In this document: positions 42,777 through 54,343 of the stretch, in pieces | Layout: each line of letters opens with the position of its first letter | Position numbering within the stretch: the stretch's first letter is position 1 | Assembly (NCBI GenBank): GCA_964017235.1 | Contig: OZ024940.1 | Location: 4,712,001-4,776,000 of the forward strand | DNA: 64,000 bases | Source: Sabellastarte sp. h YS-2021 | Taxonomy: Eukaryota > Annelida > Polychaeta > Sabellida > Sabellidae | Reading direction: 5' to 3' | Translations under genes and position numbers: made by a program | Notes under the pieces: generated by a model | What the model saw: only the letters and a program-made list of their open reading frames with translations | Database searches by the model: none | Told to the model about the DNA's origin: nothing

Positions 42777-45700
42777 CTGAAAGGAAACAATGACTACTTA
42801 ACTAACAGTCCTAAGTACGTAACTGAAATTCAACAAAAAGCACAAAATTCAGTAGTGGAATTCTTGATGTAATTTAACCTGTCTTGATAACATTATTTTG
42901 CTTAAACTAAGGGGCAATACTTAACTGAAATTCCTATACAATTTATGAAATTCCAGTATGGGATTTCTTAATTGCATTTAACCAACTTTATTTTGCCTGA
43001 ACTAACTCACCCAAATTCAAATGGAAATTTACAAAACTATTGTTTTAAACTTGTTTTAACATTATTTACAATAAACTAACAGGCCAGAACAATGTGATTG
43101 GTTATTATAAACCTGTTTCAATAATATTATTATGTCCAATAAAACTTTTTTTCTAGGAGCTCCATTAGTTTCCACAAAAAAACAATGACATACCTTAGCT
43201 GATAGTGGTCACCAGGTTGCTTAATTAATACTTAACTAATTGTTTTACAGGTGCATTTATGAAGGTATTTATAGTATTTGAGTTTCATGTCACTGTTAAC
43301 ACACTGTACTGGCCATACCACAACAGGTACATGTAGTTGAGTTGGCTGGGAATTAGTTACAGTGACCCCTCTCTCACCATACCCTGGTGGGTGATAGAAG
43401 ATTCATCAAATAGAAGAGGTAGATCAGCATAGAATAACAGGGAAACACATACTTGGGAGGATAGTTGTGAGGAGGGTTATAAAATCAAATACTCAGGTAT
43501 TGTAGGGTAGAATTATAAAGGTTCTCCTGTGTTTTATGGAAATCATAAATGAACATCCTTTGAATTGGGTGTGCAAAGCCTTTCCACTCATTGTCTCAGT
43601 GGCTATATCACCACAGAAATTTTGGAAGGTGAAATAGCAAAGTCCCAGTGAGTCCAGATTCTTCTCTGGTAAACCAACTCAGCATCAGCGAGCCACTACC
43701 AACCTTTCCCTTTTGGCCCTGGGGTCCAATTCAAACCCACACTATCAAGAGGGCTGAAGTCAGGGTGTTACCAGCATGCAATGCCAAGCCTTGTTAGATG
43801 TAAATACAAGCTCTACCCACTTACCACGTCACTGATATAAGGCTTGGCCCACTCCTGCACTTCTCCCTGGGCAAAGATGATGTAAAAGAAGGCGCCTGCT
43901 GCATAGATGGCTGCCGAGATGTAGAACACTGTACGCCACTGGCTAGCAGTTTGCTGGAAAAGTCAAAGATGTGTTTTTAATTTATCACCCTTTTATCAGC
44001 TAAAGTTTCAAGGCAATTTTGACCCAAAAGGATACTCAAAGAATTCTAGGATTTAGTATCAAAATTTTTTACTTTTAATGATGTACATCTTGTTTAAACC
44101 TTTAAACCATCCTGACAACAATAAGAGACAGTGATTTTTAAGTATCTTTCAATTGAAGAGGATGCTCAAACATTCTGTTTTCATAAAAAAAATTCAAGTT
44201 CTATGAATTTTTCTTCCATTACAATAAAGAATAGTTGGCAAGGGTAGCATTCAAATGGACCACCAACAGGAGACAGCAGAGTGATTAAATACCAAACATG
44301 TTAAATGTTCAGTGACTTGGGCTGTTAATGATTAATGTTGTGCTGCTAAAAACCTATAACACCCTACAAAATAACATTATTGTACTATTATTTGTAAATA
44401 ATATAGACTTGCCTCTGAAGTGATGACACCCACTATGTATGGAGCCACTATTCCTGGGATTGTGGCCGCAGTGTTGGAAATACCAAAGAGAATGCCAGAG
44501 AATGGCGGTGCAATGTCCACATGGTTCACTATGCATCCTGAACAAACAAGAAGAACATCCCTTTAAAAAGACAGGTTTAAGAGAATTGATTAGGATTAAG
44601 TTGAACTCTGGTAAGTGGAATTTTCGGGGGATCAGAAAAAATGTCTACTTCACCAGGAATTCAGATAACAGGGTTGATTTCAATGAAAAACTCCAAAGCA
44701 AAAAAAAAAAAAAATCTTAACTTTACTTCCATTGTATAAAACATGAACCTAGAAAAGCACTGATACAGCTCAGACCTCCCACAGGATGTGCTTCCACAAA
44801 TTAAATTCAGGACATTTTCCCAAAATGCAATTATTTCTTCCTTTGGTTAGGCACCCATACCATATAAATCAGAAAGATCGACTCAGTACTTTTGGAGTTA
44901 TCGTGACCACACACACACAAAACAGACAAACAAATACAACCACAAACATAAGCCCCTGGTCCAGGTCTTAAGGTTATACCTGGCATCTAGACTGTCTGTA
45001 GGTAAATCTCAGGTGTAATGATATGGTGAATAACATTATTTGTCTAAGATATGGAACATTTCAGATTTGGAAATTACAATCACAATATCATGATAGAATA
45101 TATACTCATTATGATATCACACCCGATGACCATGTGACCAATATATTGCCAGATTTGCCTAACTGGTACTAAAAGCTGGGGCTTTTTTCACAAAAGGACT
45201 TAGCCTGAACTTAGGCTTAAAGTTAAGAGTTTTGTCTTAAACTCAGGATAAGTCTGTGGAGTTAGATGTAAATTTTTTTCCACTTCAAAATTTGAAATGG
45301 CTGAAAGTATGAATATATAGAACATCTTCCTGAATTCCTCTATGGAAATTTTAATATGGTTATGCAGTCTTCCATTGTAAATAGTATTTTTTAACATTAA
45401 ATGTGTCAAACAAGCGACACCAGTATTTATCACAACAGTTTATTTAGAGCTTAAATACATCATCACAATACATACTAAACCACTGGGGTTATTTGAGAAA
45501 TCAGCCTTATCTTGATCTTAGCTAAGTCACATTTTGTAAAGTCCATTTACACCTAACACTTAGCCAAGAGAAAAGGCTTTAAGTGCCTACTTTAGTCTAA
45601 TTCTGGCTTAGTCTAAGACACTTTGTGAAATTGGCCTCCCAGTAAATATAAAAACGTGAGGGCCCACGTCCGGGATAGTTAAATACTAATATATAACACA

Positions 45701-48700
45701 CCAACTTGTTTTACTGCACACCCATTTTGTCAACCTACCTCCATACTGCAGACCACAGCAACCCACTGCAATGGCCAGCACAGCCACAGCCACGTAGGGC
45801 AGAGTACAGGGAATGAACCCAGTCACCACCAGAAACAGGCCGGGCAGAAACATCCCTAGTGAAAGAAAATACACAGTACAAGAAACTTTACACTGCCAAA
45901 CTATGTTGAATGTCAACTCTTTCCAAATTCAAGTGAGGATTGTTAAGGAATCTCTGAAGCAATTTAGTTCTCTCAGCCTGCAATATTTCCATTTGAAACA
46001 CAGGGTTCATACTAAACACTGGAGGATTTTGATGGCTAGTGCATTAATATGTATATCCATCCTTAAGACAAGTGCAACTTAAAACTTAGTAACAATCTTC
46101 CAGTGACAGACAAAGGTCAAAGTTGGGGTTTTACGTCCCGTTCAACAGCCAGCCCAGTGACAGAAGTCAGTCATTTAACTGATCAACAGTCTTTTTGTCT
46201 CATGAGCTGAAATTTATGATTCTTGAGCTTCAACAAAAAAAAAATTTAAAAAAAAATTTCATCTTCACCAGTCCTTTTTAATGATAGTTCTTGTTGTCAT
46301 ATTACTTACCCAGTGCCTGCATGATTTTCCTAACGAGCTTGGTGTGCCAGCCCTTACTACGGAGGTAGTCAGCAAGCCAGCCAGCAACATTGATCATCAG
46401 CCAGAAGAGGATATATGGTATGGCTGACAGGAAGCCATTCTGTAACAAAGAGGAAGCCAGTCTGTGGATCAGATACAGAAGCCATTCTTAAGAAAAAAAG
46501 TGTATAAGGAGATTTAGTAGATGCAAATATCAATACGCAATAAATATCAACTTGACAAGAAGCCATTCTGTAACAAAGAGGAGGCCAGTCTGTGGATTAC
46601 TGAGAAATCCATTCTTTGGGACTAAATGTGGACCAAAATGATGGATAAGACAGGATTAACAGCAAGTCATTCGTAGTGATGTTGAATTGAAAAAAATGGT
46701 CTTTTGTTTAAACCAGGAAGCCGTTCTGTTGAATGCAAGTACTGATATAATATGGTCATCTTCATTCATGATATATAAGTGTTTTGTTTATGTCATTTGG
46801 GGAAGATTATCATTTAAAATCATTTAGATACAGTTATAATATAATAAGGAAGCTAAGACAAGAAGTATTTGACAAAATTATTCTTTGCATCCAGGTATAT
46901 AACCTGCAATAAGTAAGTTGACTGTGCAAGTATTATTGATTAACTGGTGTAACAGAATACACCTACTGACCGTTTTGATGTCAAACTTGAGGACCTCCAT
47001 CATGTAAGTGGGTATATTGGTGAGCAGGGTGTACGTGCCCCAGTTTGAAAACGTGTGTGCCACCACGATGGCCCACACTGCTGGCGAACTGAAGATACTG
47101 CCCCACGGAGTGCCCTGGGCCTGAAAATACAGTAGATATCTGAAATATGTGGACGTTTGACCAACCAGTATGCATCATTTTCCTCCACCCCCTTCAACTA
47201 CTCCTCGTGATATGACCTTGTACAATGTGTTGATAGCAACACTGAAAGTCAATTAACCTTGTACAGTCTTGACCAATTAGTGTGTACTGCTTTAACCCAT
47301 CAACTTCAGCCACCCGTCGTGATGTGACCCAGGATGCTGAGAGTGATACGAAACCAAAACACAATCAAACCATGACAGATCACTGTCTCATGAGATATAA
47401 AACATGTAAAACAGAATTTAAAGGATTTTAGTTGGGTTTTTAAAGTTTCTCTCATATGTGGTAATTCTGAGGGCTTAGAACAAAACACTGTGAGTTTTCC
47501 TAGGTTATCATTATTATCCATTAGAATGGTAAACTTGAAGCTGATTTGATTGAGTAATCTCTGGAACCTTACTGTTACTATAAAGTTGACATCTTTCTGG
47601 TGTCCAAGTACACCCACAAACTAAATATTATTCTAATTGTAATAGTACTTCTATAGTGCTTAATCTCTCATCTATTGACAGACTGTAAGCACGTCATGCC
47701 AGAAATCAGAGATCGTCATCGTTAAATCAAAAACATTGCACTAGTCGGCACCACGGTGAAAGACTGAGACAAGACCAGAAAAACCAAGGTGGGTAAGCTA
47801 TTGCAAAGAGATAGGTTTTCAACTTTTTCCTGAATGAAGACAGAGATTTGGCTGAGCGTACATCATCAGGCAGATCATTCCAAATCCTTGGGGCATCACA
47901 TGCAAAGCTGAGGCCAAAATATAAATGAAATCTACCTCGTAATTTTTGGTCTCTAGACCAGTGGGCCAATACCAGATAATATAAATGCCAAAATATCATT
48001 TCTTGCTTTGCGTGACAGTTCTTGTTGTGATATTACTACCTAATGCCTGCATGATCTTCGTGACGAGCTTAATTCTGTTTCTCCTTGTTGTGAAGCAGAT
48101 ATCCCACAGCAAACGCCACAAGACATACACGAGATGAACATGACATAAATGGAATAAAGTTGACCTACCACTTATTTACAACATCCCTGTTGCACCTGAG
48201 AGAAACATAAGTTTTTTAAAAACAAACATGAATGGTCAAGTATTTATTTTCCAATAATATACAGGTAACCGCTACTACCAATGGAATAGTACAGAATAGT
48301 ACCTTCCTGATGGCCAATTCATGCTCCCTGTTAGCGCCGAGACTTGTCTCAATGTAATCCCTCTCTTCTGTCATGATGCGGCGGTGTGAGGAGGGACTGT
48401 CAGCAACCATCAGCAACCAGCATATAAACCACAGCATACCCAGACTACCTACAATACATACTCAACTATATACGGTTTGTCTCCACTGTCTCTCTTCTGT
48501 TTCAGGCGGGAGTGTCAGCAACATTCAGCATATAAACCAGCCGTTGGTCACCAATTTACAGAATGGAACCTTGACCAACTGTATGTACCTTAAGGATATG
48601 TCTGGGGTAAGTCAGTACAAGTGACTGATATATATTGCTGATTATTTTTAGCACATACTTCGACCCCCTTGGGTTAGAGTATGGTCTCATCAGAGGCTGA

Positions 48701-51700
48701 GGTAATCATTGATCTGACCCCCTAAGGCACTGAATATAGCTCCGGCAGGCTCCATCTTTGTAGAGCCCCTCAAAGTGCAGTTTATTGATTTTCAATAACC
48801 ATTTGATAGCCAAGTCTTATTGTTGGTAATCTTTGACTGACTCAGCATTTTTAACTTGGTTGGTAAATAATCTGATATGTACTGGTCTCCTCTGCCTTTT
48901 GTAACTACCCATCAAAATACAACCGATAAGGTACTAGGCATGACTTAAAACACTGAATAAATAAATGCAAAGTGATCCCACCCACCCCACCCCCAAGTGA
49001 TGTTTTTAGTGCTTTTTAGATATTGGATAAATTAAGGGTAAATTTCTTCCAGAAGCTAACAGAATTGGCAGTAAACATCTAACGATGACTAGCAGACAAG
49101 CAGCAAAACTGTCTATACTAGTAAGATTGAGCACACATACTCACCAAAGACATAGAAGATGGCTTCCCAGCCCACGCCATCACACAGAACACCGGACACT
49201 GGAAACGTGATGACATTCCCAATCTGAGCACCTGCAACGCAACAGCACCAAAGTTTAATCAGAAATAAGGTTCACAGGAAAAATGCTCAGAGTGAAAACA
49301 AATATACTAAGTAGTAAACAAATTCGAAAATTTTTAAATAAATGTAGCTTTTCATAAGGTACAAGCTTACCATCTCGGACTCAATGCTTATCTCAGATGG
49401 CAGAGCCCAAAATGGCCAACTCTCAAAAAAAAAGAGTTTTAATGGAGACATAATAGCCAAACTGGTTCCCTTAAATACAGTTTTTCAACCTTCTTACACA
49501 GAAATATAACATTAAGCTGATAGCCTTGACTGTAGTCACATGAAATTTAAGCATTAATAGAATGTATGGGACTTACATGAGACTTCTATCTTAGCTACGA
49601 ATGGGCTTAGATTAGCTAAAGTTAGCTGAGACATCAGTATTAGACTCCAGAAAGGATTTTAACTTCAGACTTTTGTTTTTATAGTGAGTCCAGCCCCAGA
49701 CACTCACCTGCGTAAGTGAAGCCGATGAGTTTACTGCGTTTGAGCGGCGGGGCCCAACGTGACCAGAGAGCATGTGTTGCGGGAAATACTACCCCCTGAA
49801 AACAAGAACATAAACAAGACAAAATAGAGAGGGCTCAGAGAGTACATGGCTCCGCCAAGGACCAACACCAATTAACAGTATCTGGGAATGCTGGTTTCAA
49901 ATTTTGAAACTCTTCTCTGACAGTATTTTCTAACTGCATAGTAACAACTAAGTAGATCATGTGACAACCAACTGAAAAAAAGCAATTGATACAATTTTGT
50001 AAAAAAAAAAAATAGATATAATAACTCTTATGAACTATAACATAATAATAATAATACTGGGGTCTTATATAGCACTTTTTCTATTATAAGCTCAAACGCT
50101 TCACACCGTATTACCCCAAGCAAGGATAGCTAGCCTTGGTAACCTTACCTATTGGTGCCATGCAAGGCGCAGAAGCCAGTATCCCTTAAAGCTGGGTACC
50201 CATATTTTCCCCTGGGTGGAGAGAGGAACAGACCAGGTTAACATCTTGCCCAAGGATGTTATCCCACATGAAACAGTTGGCATCACTGAGGATCGAACCC
50301 ACGACCCTTGGATTATAAGTCCAACACCCCACCAACTAAGCCACATGAGACCTAATACATACAAATATTTTCAGTGATTTTCCTAATACATACAAAGATT
50401 TTGGACCTCTCGGCAAGTTTACAATTTGTTTACACAAGGACAATTCGAGAGAGACTGGTTTCAGCTTGCTCTCAGCTGAGAACCTGTTTATGAATACAAA
50501 GTGAACTCTTGGGAACTATCAGAGCCTGATGAGTCTCTGGGACAAAGCTTTGCCTCTACTTCATCACATTTCAACTTAATATGACCTGTGAGGTCAGGAT
50601 AAAAAGCGTTCATAGCTCAATGGTAACCATGGTTTAAATTATTTGCTAAATCAATGTATACAACCCCAATTCTATGAAATCCAACATCACATATCAAAAT
50701 AATTCTAAAGTCCCCGAGTTACTCACCTCCCCTATTCCTTTCAACACCCTTAGTACAATCAGTAGGTATGGACTCAAACTCGCACCCACTGGTGTGAGTA
50801 AGGTCGCTACACCCGCCAGAGCCATAAACCAGCCAAACACCATCTTCCCTCCGAATCTCTCCGCCAGCCAGCCTCCGGGTATCTGGGTCAGGAGGTAGCC
50901 CCAGAAAAACGCACCCAGGATCAAACCCTGGGTCTCCTTGTCCCAAATAAAAGGGCCGTCAGTCATACTGCCACCATCAGAGCTCTGGCTGCAATCGTCA
51001 TCTATTTTCAGAAAGAGAAATTTACTTGACAATATTATTAATCAGCATCCACCTGCCAAGAGACAGTGACTGTGGTAAAAAGGCGAGTCTGAAAAGACTA
51101 GTCTTTAGTTTGTTTTTGTTCTCATAAGCTCAGCTGCAATACAAACTTGAAATGGAGAATTAATCTACAACAAAATACAGTGAGAAGACAAACTGCCAAT
51201 TAAACATGGAGTCTTGTCATAATTTAATGTGTTATAGTTTATATATTGCAGAAGACAACCTTTTTCTTTCTGCAGTGGTGTTGTCAAATTGAGATTGAGA
51301 TCATAAAGTTGGAGTTCTGTAAAGAATGGGTTTCACTATATAGTGTGGGCTTTAATGAGGATTTTAACAGTTTGGTTATATTTCATGGTTGACTTGGTTC
51401 TTCTTCATCCTGTGGTATGGTCATGTTCTTGGTTAAATGGGTAAGTTTTTGTTCAGTGAAGTTAATCCTATTCAATGTCTATTTGGCCAAATTTACAAGA
51501 AGAAACAAACCCAACCGTCTTCACTTTGGGCTTTAAGAATACTGAGATTGATATAAATGATAGTTTTCACTAAGCAGTTACCCCTATGGGTAGACAGACT
51601 TTCTGTCACTATAATAACATTTCTGCATGGATACTAATTGGCACATTATAGCAGCAGGAGTTTGGTTTGCCATTTGACAACAAGACCTCCCTTTAGTACA

Positions 51701-52294
51701 ATTTCCTCTTAAGTATTAATTTATGTCAGGTCCTTGGTACATTTTTCACATTAACATTTAATATGTTAGGTGAAATTTCTTTTTAAAAAGAAGAATACTT
51801 CTTGGTTTTATTTTAAAATAACAAACAATTACAGTCGCGCCATTCAAAGTGTCACAATTAATGAGAATGTAAAATTTGAATTTTAGTGGTTGATTACCTT
51901 CTTCTCCATCCGGTGACATAGTCGAATTCAGGGGATCATCATCAGCCTCTATTTCATCCAGTGCGGTCTGGTTGACCATGCAGATGATAGCTACGCTCAT
52001 GTTGACCCTCAGAGCATAGAGGTTCATAAACCCAAAGAATCCTATGATGGCCAGGGAAAAGCGGGTGGAACAAAGCAGTGGAGCTGCTGAAATGCATGAG
52101 AAAGAATGTTTTTGAAATTTTATAAAAAGGTATTATTCTCCAAGCCAAAGAATCTTGTTATTGTCAAGCAAGTGAGATGAGACAACAACAATGGTTTCAT
52201 GCAGTCACATAATTACATCAATGTTTTAGAAGAATATTTTTTAAAAAAAATGTGTATGTTTACCTTTTCTGTTAGCTGCCTTTTTGTCTTCCAT
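42630..52294 (-). CDS. SLC17-family (sialin-like) anion transporter, complete 12-exon gene
   Basis: This is a 537-residue major-facilitator transporter on the minus strand. Exons are 52294-52264, 52086-51898, 51001-50727, 49795-49708, 49231-49145, 48448-48303, 47120-46971, 46439-46310, 45855-45739, 44537-44413, 43953-43825 and 42776-42630; they sum to 1,614 nt with every phase matching. SLC17 proteins move organic anions, with H+ or Na+, across lysosomal, synaptic-vesicle or plasma membranes. Arg37 in TM1 ([10 protein letters not shown]), Arg158 and Glu165 in TM4 (RVLKGIGE) and [10 protein letters not shown] are family hallmarks. The TM2 histidine and TM7 arginine typical of vesicular glutamate transporters are absent ([17 protein letters not shown]), favouring a sialin/SLC17A5-type protein. 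Two N-glycosylation sites (Asn49, Asn64) lie in the TM1-2 loop. The substrate cannot be stated. It lies 2.3 kb upstream of E-Syt on the same strand. Confidence 0.95.
43825..43953 (-). CDS. SLC17 exon 11: TM12
   Basis: The 129-nt exon encodes [20 protein letters not shown] then [17 protein letters not shown]. The WRxVFYIxAAIxxxGAxFxxxFAxGExQxWA motif fits. The acceptor is ttccag and the donor gtaagt. Confidence 0.95.
44413..44537 (-). CDS. SLC17 exon 10: TM10-TM11
   Basis: The 125-nt exon encodes [20 protein letters not shown] then [20 protein letters not shown]. The NHxDIAPxxAGxLxGIxNTxATIPG motif is diagnostic. The acceptor is gttcag. The donor is gcaagt after gag, a GC-AG intron. Confidence 0.95.
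44538..45738. other. SLC17 intron 9
   Basis: A poly-A tract (44701-44714) and short CA tract are visible, with no recognised element or exon. Two open frames of 61-77 codons have no motif. Confidence 0.4.
45739..45855 (-). CDS. SLC17 exon 9: TM9 and TM10
   Basis: The 117-nt exon encodes [20 protein letters not shown] then [20 protein letters not shown], two hydrophobic spans. The acceptor is cactag and the donor gtaggt. Confidence 0.92.
46310..46439 (-). CDS. SLC17 exon 8: TM8
   Basis: The 130-nt exon encodes [20 protein letters not shown] then [10 protein letters not shown] and [13 protein letters not shown]. The family motif is NGFLSxLPYLxxWxxxxxxGxxAD. The acceptor is gttacag and the donor gtaagt. 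Its acceptor and first 15 or so bases recur about 127 bp upstream in transcription sense (46556-46585). Confidence 0.95.
46430..46735. repeat. Duplicated SLC17 exon 8 acceptor region
   Basis: The stretch gaagccattctgtaacaaag, which spans the real exon 8 acceptor at 46440, recurs at about 46561, with shorter versions at 46481 and 46719; aggccagtctgtggat follows in two of them. Confidence 0.75.
46971..47120 (-). CDS. SLC17 exon 7: TM7
   Basis: The 150-nt exon encodes [40 protein letters not shown] and [10 protein letters not shown], matching sialin PWxxIxxSxPxWAIVVAHxxxNW. Asn occupies the place of the VGLUT TM7 Arg. The acceptor is ttttcag and the donor gtcagt. Confidence 0.95.
47215..47360 (+). 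mobile_element. SINE family A-like fragment
   Basis: The sequence ttgtacagtcttgaccaatt then gtgtactgctttaacccatc parallels the family A body, and ctgagagtgatacgaaacca the tail. Diverged and headless. Confidence 0.4.
47620..47990 (-). mobile_element. LINE 3' end (ORF2 C-terminus and tail)
   Basis: On the minus strand [20 protein letters not shown] then [13 protein letters not shown] matches the conserved C-terminal end of many non-LTR retrotransposon ORF2 proteins. The tail contains aagcactatagaagtactat and an ATT-rich end. It is 5'-truncated, in SLC17 intron 6. Confidence 0.75.
48005..48080 (-). pseudogene. Degenerate copy of the SLC17 exon 8 donor end
   Basis: The stretch ttgttgtgatattactacct then aatgcctgcatgatcttcgt gacgagctt mirrors the real exon 8 end at 46285-46345, with the donor region changed. 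It is a duplicated exon fragment in intron 6, not usable as found. Confidence 0.7.
48303..48448 (-). CDS. SLC17 exon 6: TM6 and central cytosolic loop
   Basis: The 146-nt exon encodes [20 protein letters not shown] followed by the central loop [18 protein letters not shown]. The family motif (D(T/S)PxxHxxIxxxExxYI) is plain. The acceptor is ttgtag; the donor gtacta is weak. A degenerate copy of part of this exon lies just upstream in intron 5 (48489-48541). Confidence 0.93.
48489..48541 (-). pseudogene. Degenerate copy of part of SLC17 exon 6
   Basis: The stretch ctctcttctgtttcaggcgg then agtgtcagcaacattcagca tataaacca parallels the real exon (48359-48432), with a deletion of about 25 bp. 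It lies upstream of exon 6 in intron 5. Confidence 0.7.
48860..48966 (+). mobile_element. SINE family A fragment
   Basis: The sequence atatgtactggtctcctctg and ttaaaacactgaataaataa match the family A body and tail. Headless. Confidence 0.5.
49145..49231 (-). CDS. SLC17 exon 5: TM5 and start of TM6
   Basis: The 87-nt exon encodes [20 protein letters not shown] then GWEAIFYVF, aligned to the family GAQxGxVIxxPxSGxLC and W..VFY blocks. The acceptor is ttgcag and the donor gtgagt. Confidence 0.94.
49708..49795 (-). CDS. SLC17 exon 4: TM4-TM5 linker
   Basis: The 88-nt exon encodes [20 protein letters not shown] then SKLIGFTYA. The HAxWSxWAPPxERS pattern is the most conserved SLC17 segment and includes the His whose equivalent is mutated in human sialic acid storage disease. 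The acceptor is tttcag and the donor gtgagt. Confidence 0.95.
50041..50355 (-). mobile_element. tRNA-headed SINE with LINE-like tail
   Basis: On the minus strand atgtggcttagttggtgggg then ggacttataatccaagggtc and gtgggttcgatcc form a near-complete tRNA-like head with a TAT anticodon triplet. The 3' tail agtgctatataagaccccag + ATT repeats resembles the LINE 3' end at 47620. The head is part of a SINE, not a tRNA gene. Confidence 0.7.
50727..51001 (-). CDS. SLC17 exon 3: TM2 to TM4
   Basis: The 275-nt exon runs from [10 protein letters not shown] to [12 protein letters not shown]. It contains [36 protein letters not shown] and the TM4 Arg and Glu. The TQIPGG motif is a strong SLC17 signature. 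The acceptor is aaatag and the donor gtgagt. Confidence 0.95.
51898..52086 (-). CDS. SLC17 exon 2: TM1 and glycosylated loop
   Basis: The 189-nt exon encodes TM1 ([20 protein letters not shown] then MSVAIICMV) and an acidic lumenal loop with NQT and NST sequons. The acceptor is a tandem NAGNAG (tttcagcag), so one Ala may be optional. The donor is gtaatc. Confidence 0.93.
52264..52294 (-). CDS. SLC17 exon 1: start codon and cytosolic N-terminus
   Basis: The 31-nt exon encodes [10 protein letters not shown] plus one base. The ATG complement is at 52292-52294 and the donor is gtaaac. This start gives a short basic cytosolic tail before TM1, as expected for the family, but no family signature lies in this exon, so it is inferred mainly from phase and splice sites. 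Confidence 0.75.
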
Positions 52295-54039
52295 TTTGAA
52301 TAAATATTAATACAGCTTTTGGATTTTAGTTTATTTTACAGAAAATATTAAATTTAAACTGTCCCTCCATTGATCAAATGCAAGTCTCGAAAAAGAAATC
52401 AGCTAGCTTGTTTTACCATAATATTTTATCCAGATTTATCATTATATTTTATCCAGAGTTACCATTACATTTTATCCAGATTTTCAGGGGTTTTTTTTGT
52501 AAATATATATACTACTGTCAACTATCAAATTTACAAGTACTGAATTAACACTGCAGGATTAGTATAAAAACAACCAAACTAATTTATGTTTCATTTTTTT
52601 AATCTATGGGCAGGCTTTGAATGTCTTGATGTGTTCCTTAGTTAGAGCAGGTTACGTTAAGCTTTCAGGAATCTTGCATTTACACTGTCCTGAGATATAA
52701 AAACACAGGGAGATGTTGTTAGAATATAAAAAGGAGAGGACATTTTGTTTCTACAATCTTATGTTTTTTTTCCAGTTTTGATAACAAGACAATACATTCA
52801 CATTTTCTGGACATTGGACTCTACAGAAAATAAAAATTGAAAAAGTAGTGAAATTAAGGGATTCTTTTGTTTGTGACTTTGTGTCAATTTTATATCAAAG
52901 GATGTAGACTCTGACATCGTAACTGGTTATAGTGACAAAATGTGTTAATTAATGGATTTATGGACATCAGTCGTCCTTTTTGATAAGAAACTCTGCGCAG
53001 ATATACAAGCTGGTAAGCTTAAGAAAAATCTTAAACTTAAGTTTAACAGTTTTTTGTTTACTGTTCAAAACTTAATTTATCAATATTTGTTTGCAGTTGA
53101 ATTCAGCATAAAAGCCTCTGAATAAAATGAATGGCTGAAGTGAAGAAAGATGATTTTCTTGTCTGCCTGGTAAATTAGTGTTTTCTTGTTTTTGGCTGAT
53201 AATGAGAACATTTTGCGAAGCCAGCCACCAGAGTATGATACAGTCTGAAGATATCAGATGTCTCTACAAAACCAGCTGAAGATACAATTTGTCACACACC
53301 TTTGTCTGTTGATTTCTGACACCAGATAACATGTGTTCTTCTTGTCAGTTTATTTACAAGTAGAAACTCTATTATCCAATCTTTTTTATTATCTGTGAAG
53401 TTTTGTTTTAAACCTGCCCATAGTAACAACTGTTAATCAATTCTGTTCAGCCATTGGTATAGTACAGAAATCTACTGCCCAAATTTTATAGGAATATTTA
53501 TAACATTTACAATTTATTATATTTCAAACTAAAATGTCTCTCACACTGAAATGCTACTCAAAGTACATATCATCCAACAGAAATTTAAATGTCAAATATC
53601 AGATTTAAACACTGAACTACATAGATTTATATCTGAGATATTTTGTGAATACCAGTCTTGCTCACCTAGTGGATTAGTAAGTGTCAGATCTAATGCCAGG
53701 CTGTCACCTCTGTGTGGGTTTCGACATAAAACCCTAACTTTGATTAACTCTAAATACTTTGACTAACTCTGAAAACCATCCTTGTATCCTCCCCCCCCAT
53801 ATCCCCCTTCACTGTTTTTTCTTATTTCTCCTTGAATCTGAACCTTACGGGTCATTTGTCGGAGACGGAGGTTTGTGGAAGAAGTCATAAAGTACTCGTA
53901 TATTACACACAACAGACCAGAATGGACTTGGTGAAAGTCTACAGCGCATGTGGTAGCTTAAGCTTCAGCCTATACCCACAGATTTGAAAATACTTCCACT
54001 TGGACTGACATTCCACAAGTCCAGATAAGAAAGGTTCTG
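52295..54039. other. Divergent intergenic region SLC17 / serine protease
   Basis: It contains a 22-bp triplicate (attttatccaga, 52425-52485), a family B SINE at 53650-53760 and poly-C/T tracts. Promoters for both genes should lie in or near it, but only the GATA cluster at its right end stands out. Confidence 0.45.
53650..53760 (+). mobile_element. SINE family B
   Basis: The sequence ctcacctagtggattagtaa then caggctgtcacctctgtgtg ggttt parallels the family B copy at 16320 (reverse). The tail aaccctaactttgattaact is short. Confidence 0.55.
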
Positions 54040-54255
54040 CTGCATCGGATAAGGTAGCTCTATAAGATAAGATAAGATTCAGTCATCACACCTGCATGAT
54101 CCCACAGAAAAAGTGTGACAGTCTTTTAAGGTACTAGTTTCTGTCATGTTTAATATCTGAACTTTTATATTCTAACAATATCTCTGTGTGTTTTTATAAC
54201 TCAGGTTCTATTGTTTCAGATAAGGAACAGCTCTAGAGATTAGATCTTATCATAT
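54040..54255 (+). promoter_or_regulatory. GATA-motif cluster upstream of the serine protease
   Basis: About 100-300 bp before the protease ATG lie ggataagg (near 54046), two agataag motifs in a row (54067-54078), cagataagg (near 54219) and cttatc on the other strand (near 54247). Gut-expressed proteases of many animals depend on GATA factors, so this is a plausible enhancer or promoter. No unambiguous TATA box was found. Confidence 0.45.
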
Positions 54256-54343
54256 CGGCCTGTCTCTTCCCACTGGACACATAATGTAACAAAGCTTGTA
54301 GACACAGGCCATTCAGTTGAGTGAAGGAACACAAGAAAAGAAG

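Noticed and set aside
50290-50355. A tRNA-Ile (TAT) gene
   Set aside because: The tRNA-like head continues into a SINE body and LINE-like tail and is not a clean, separately ended tRNA.
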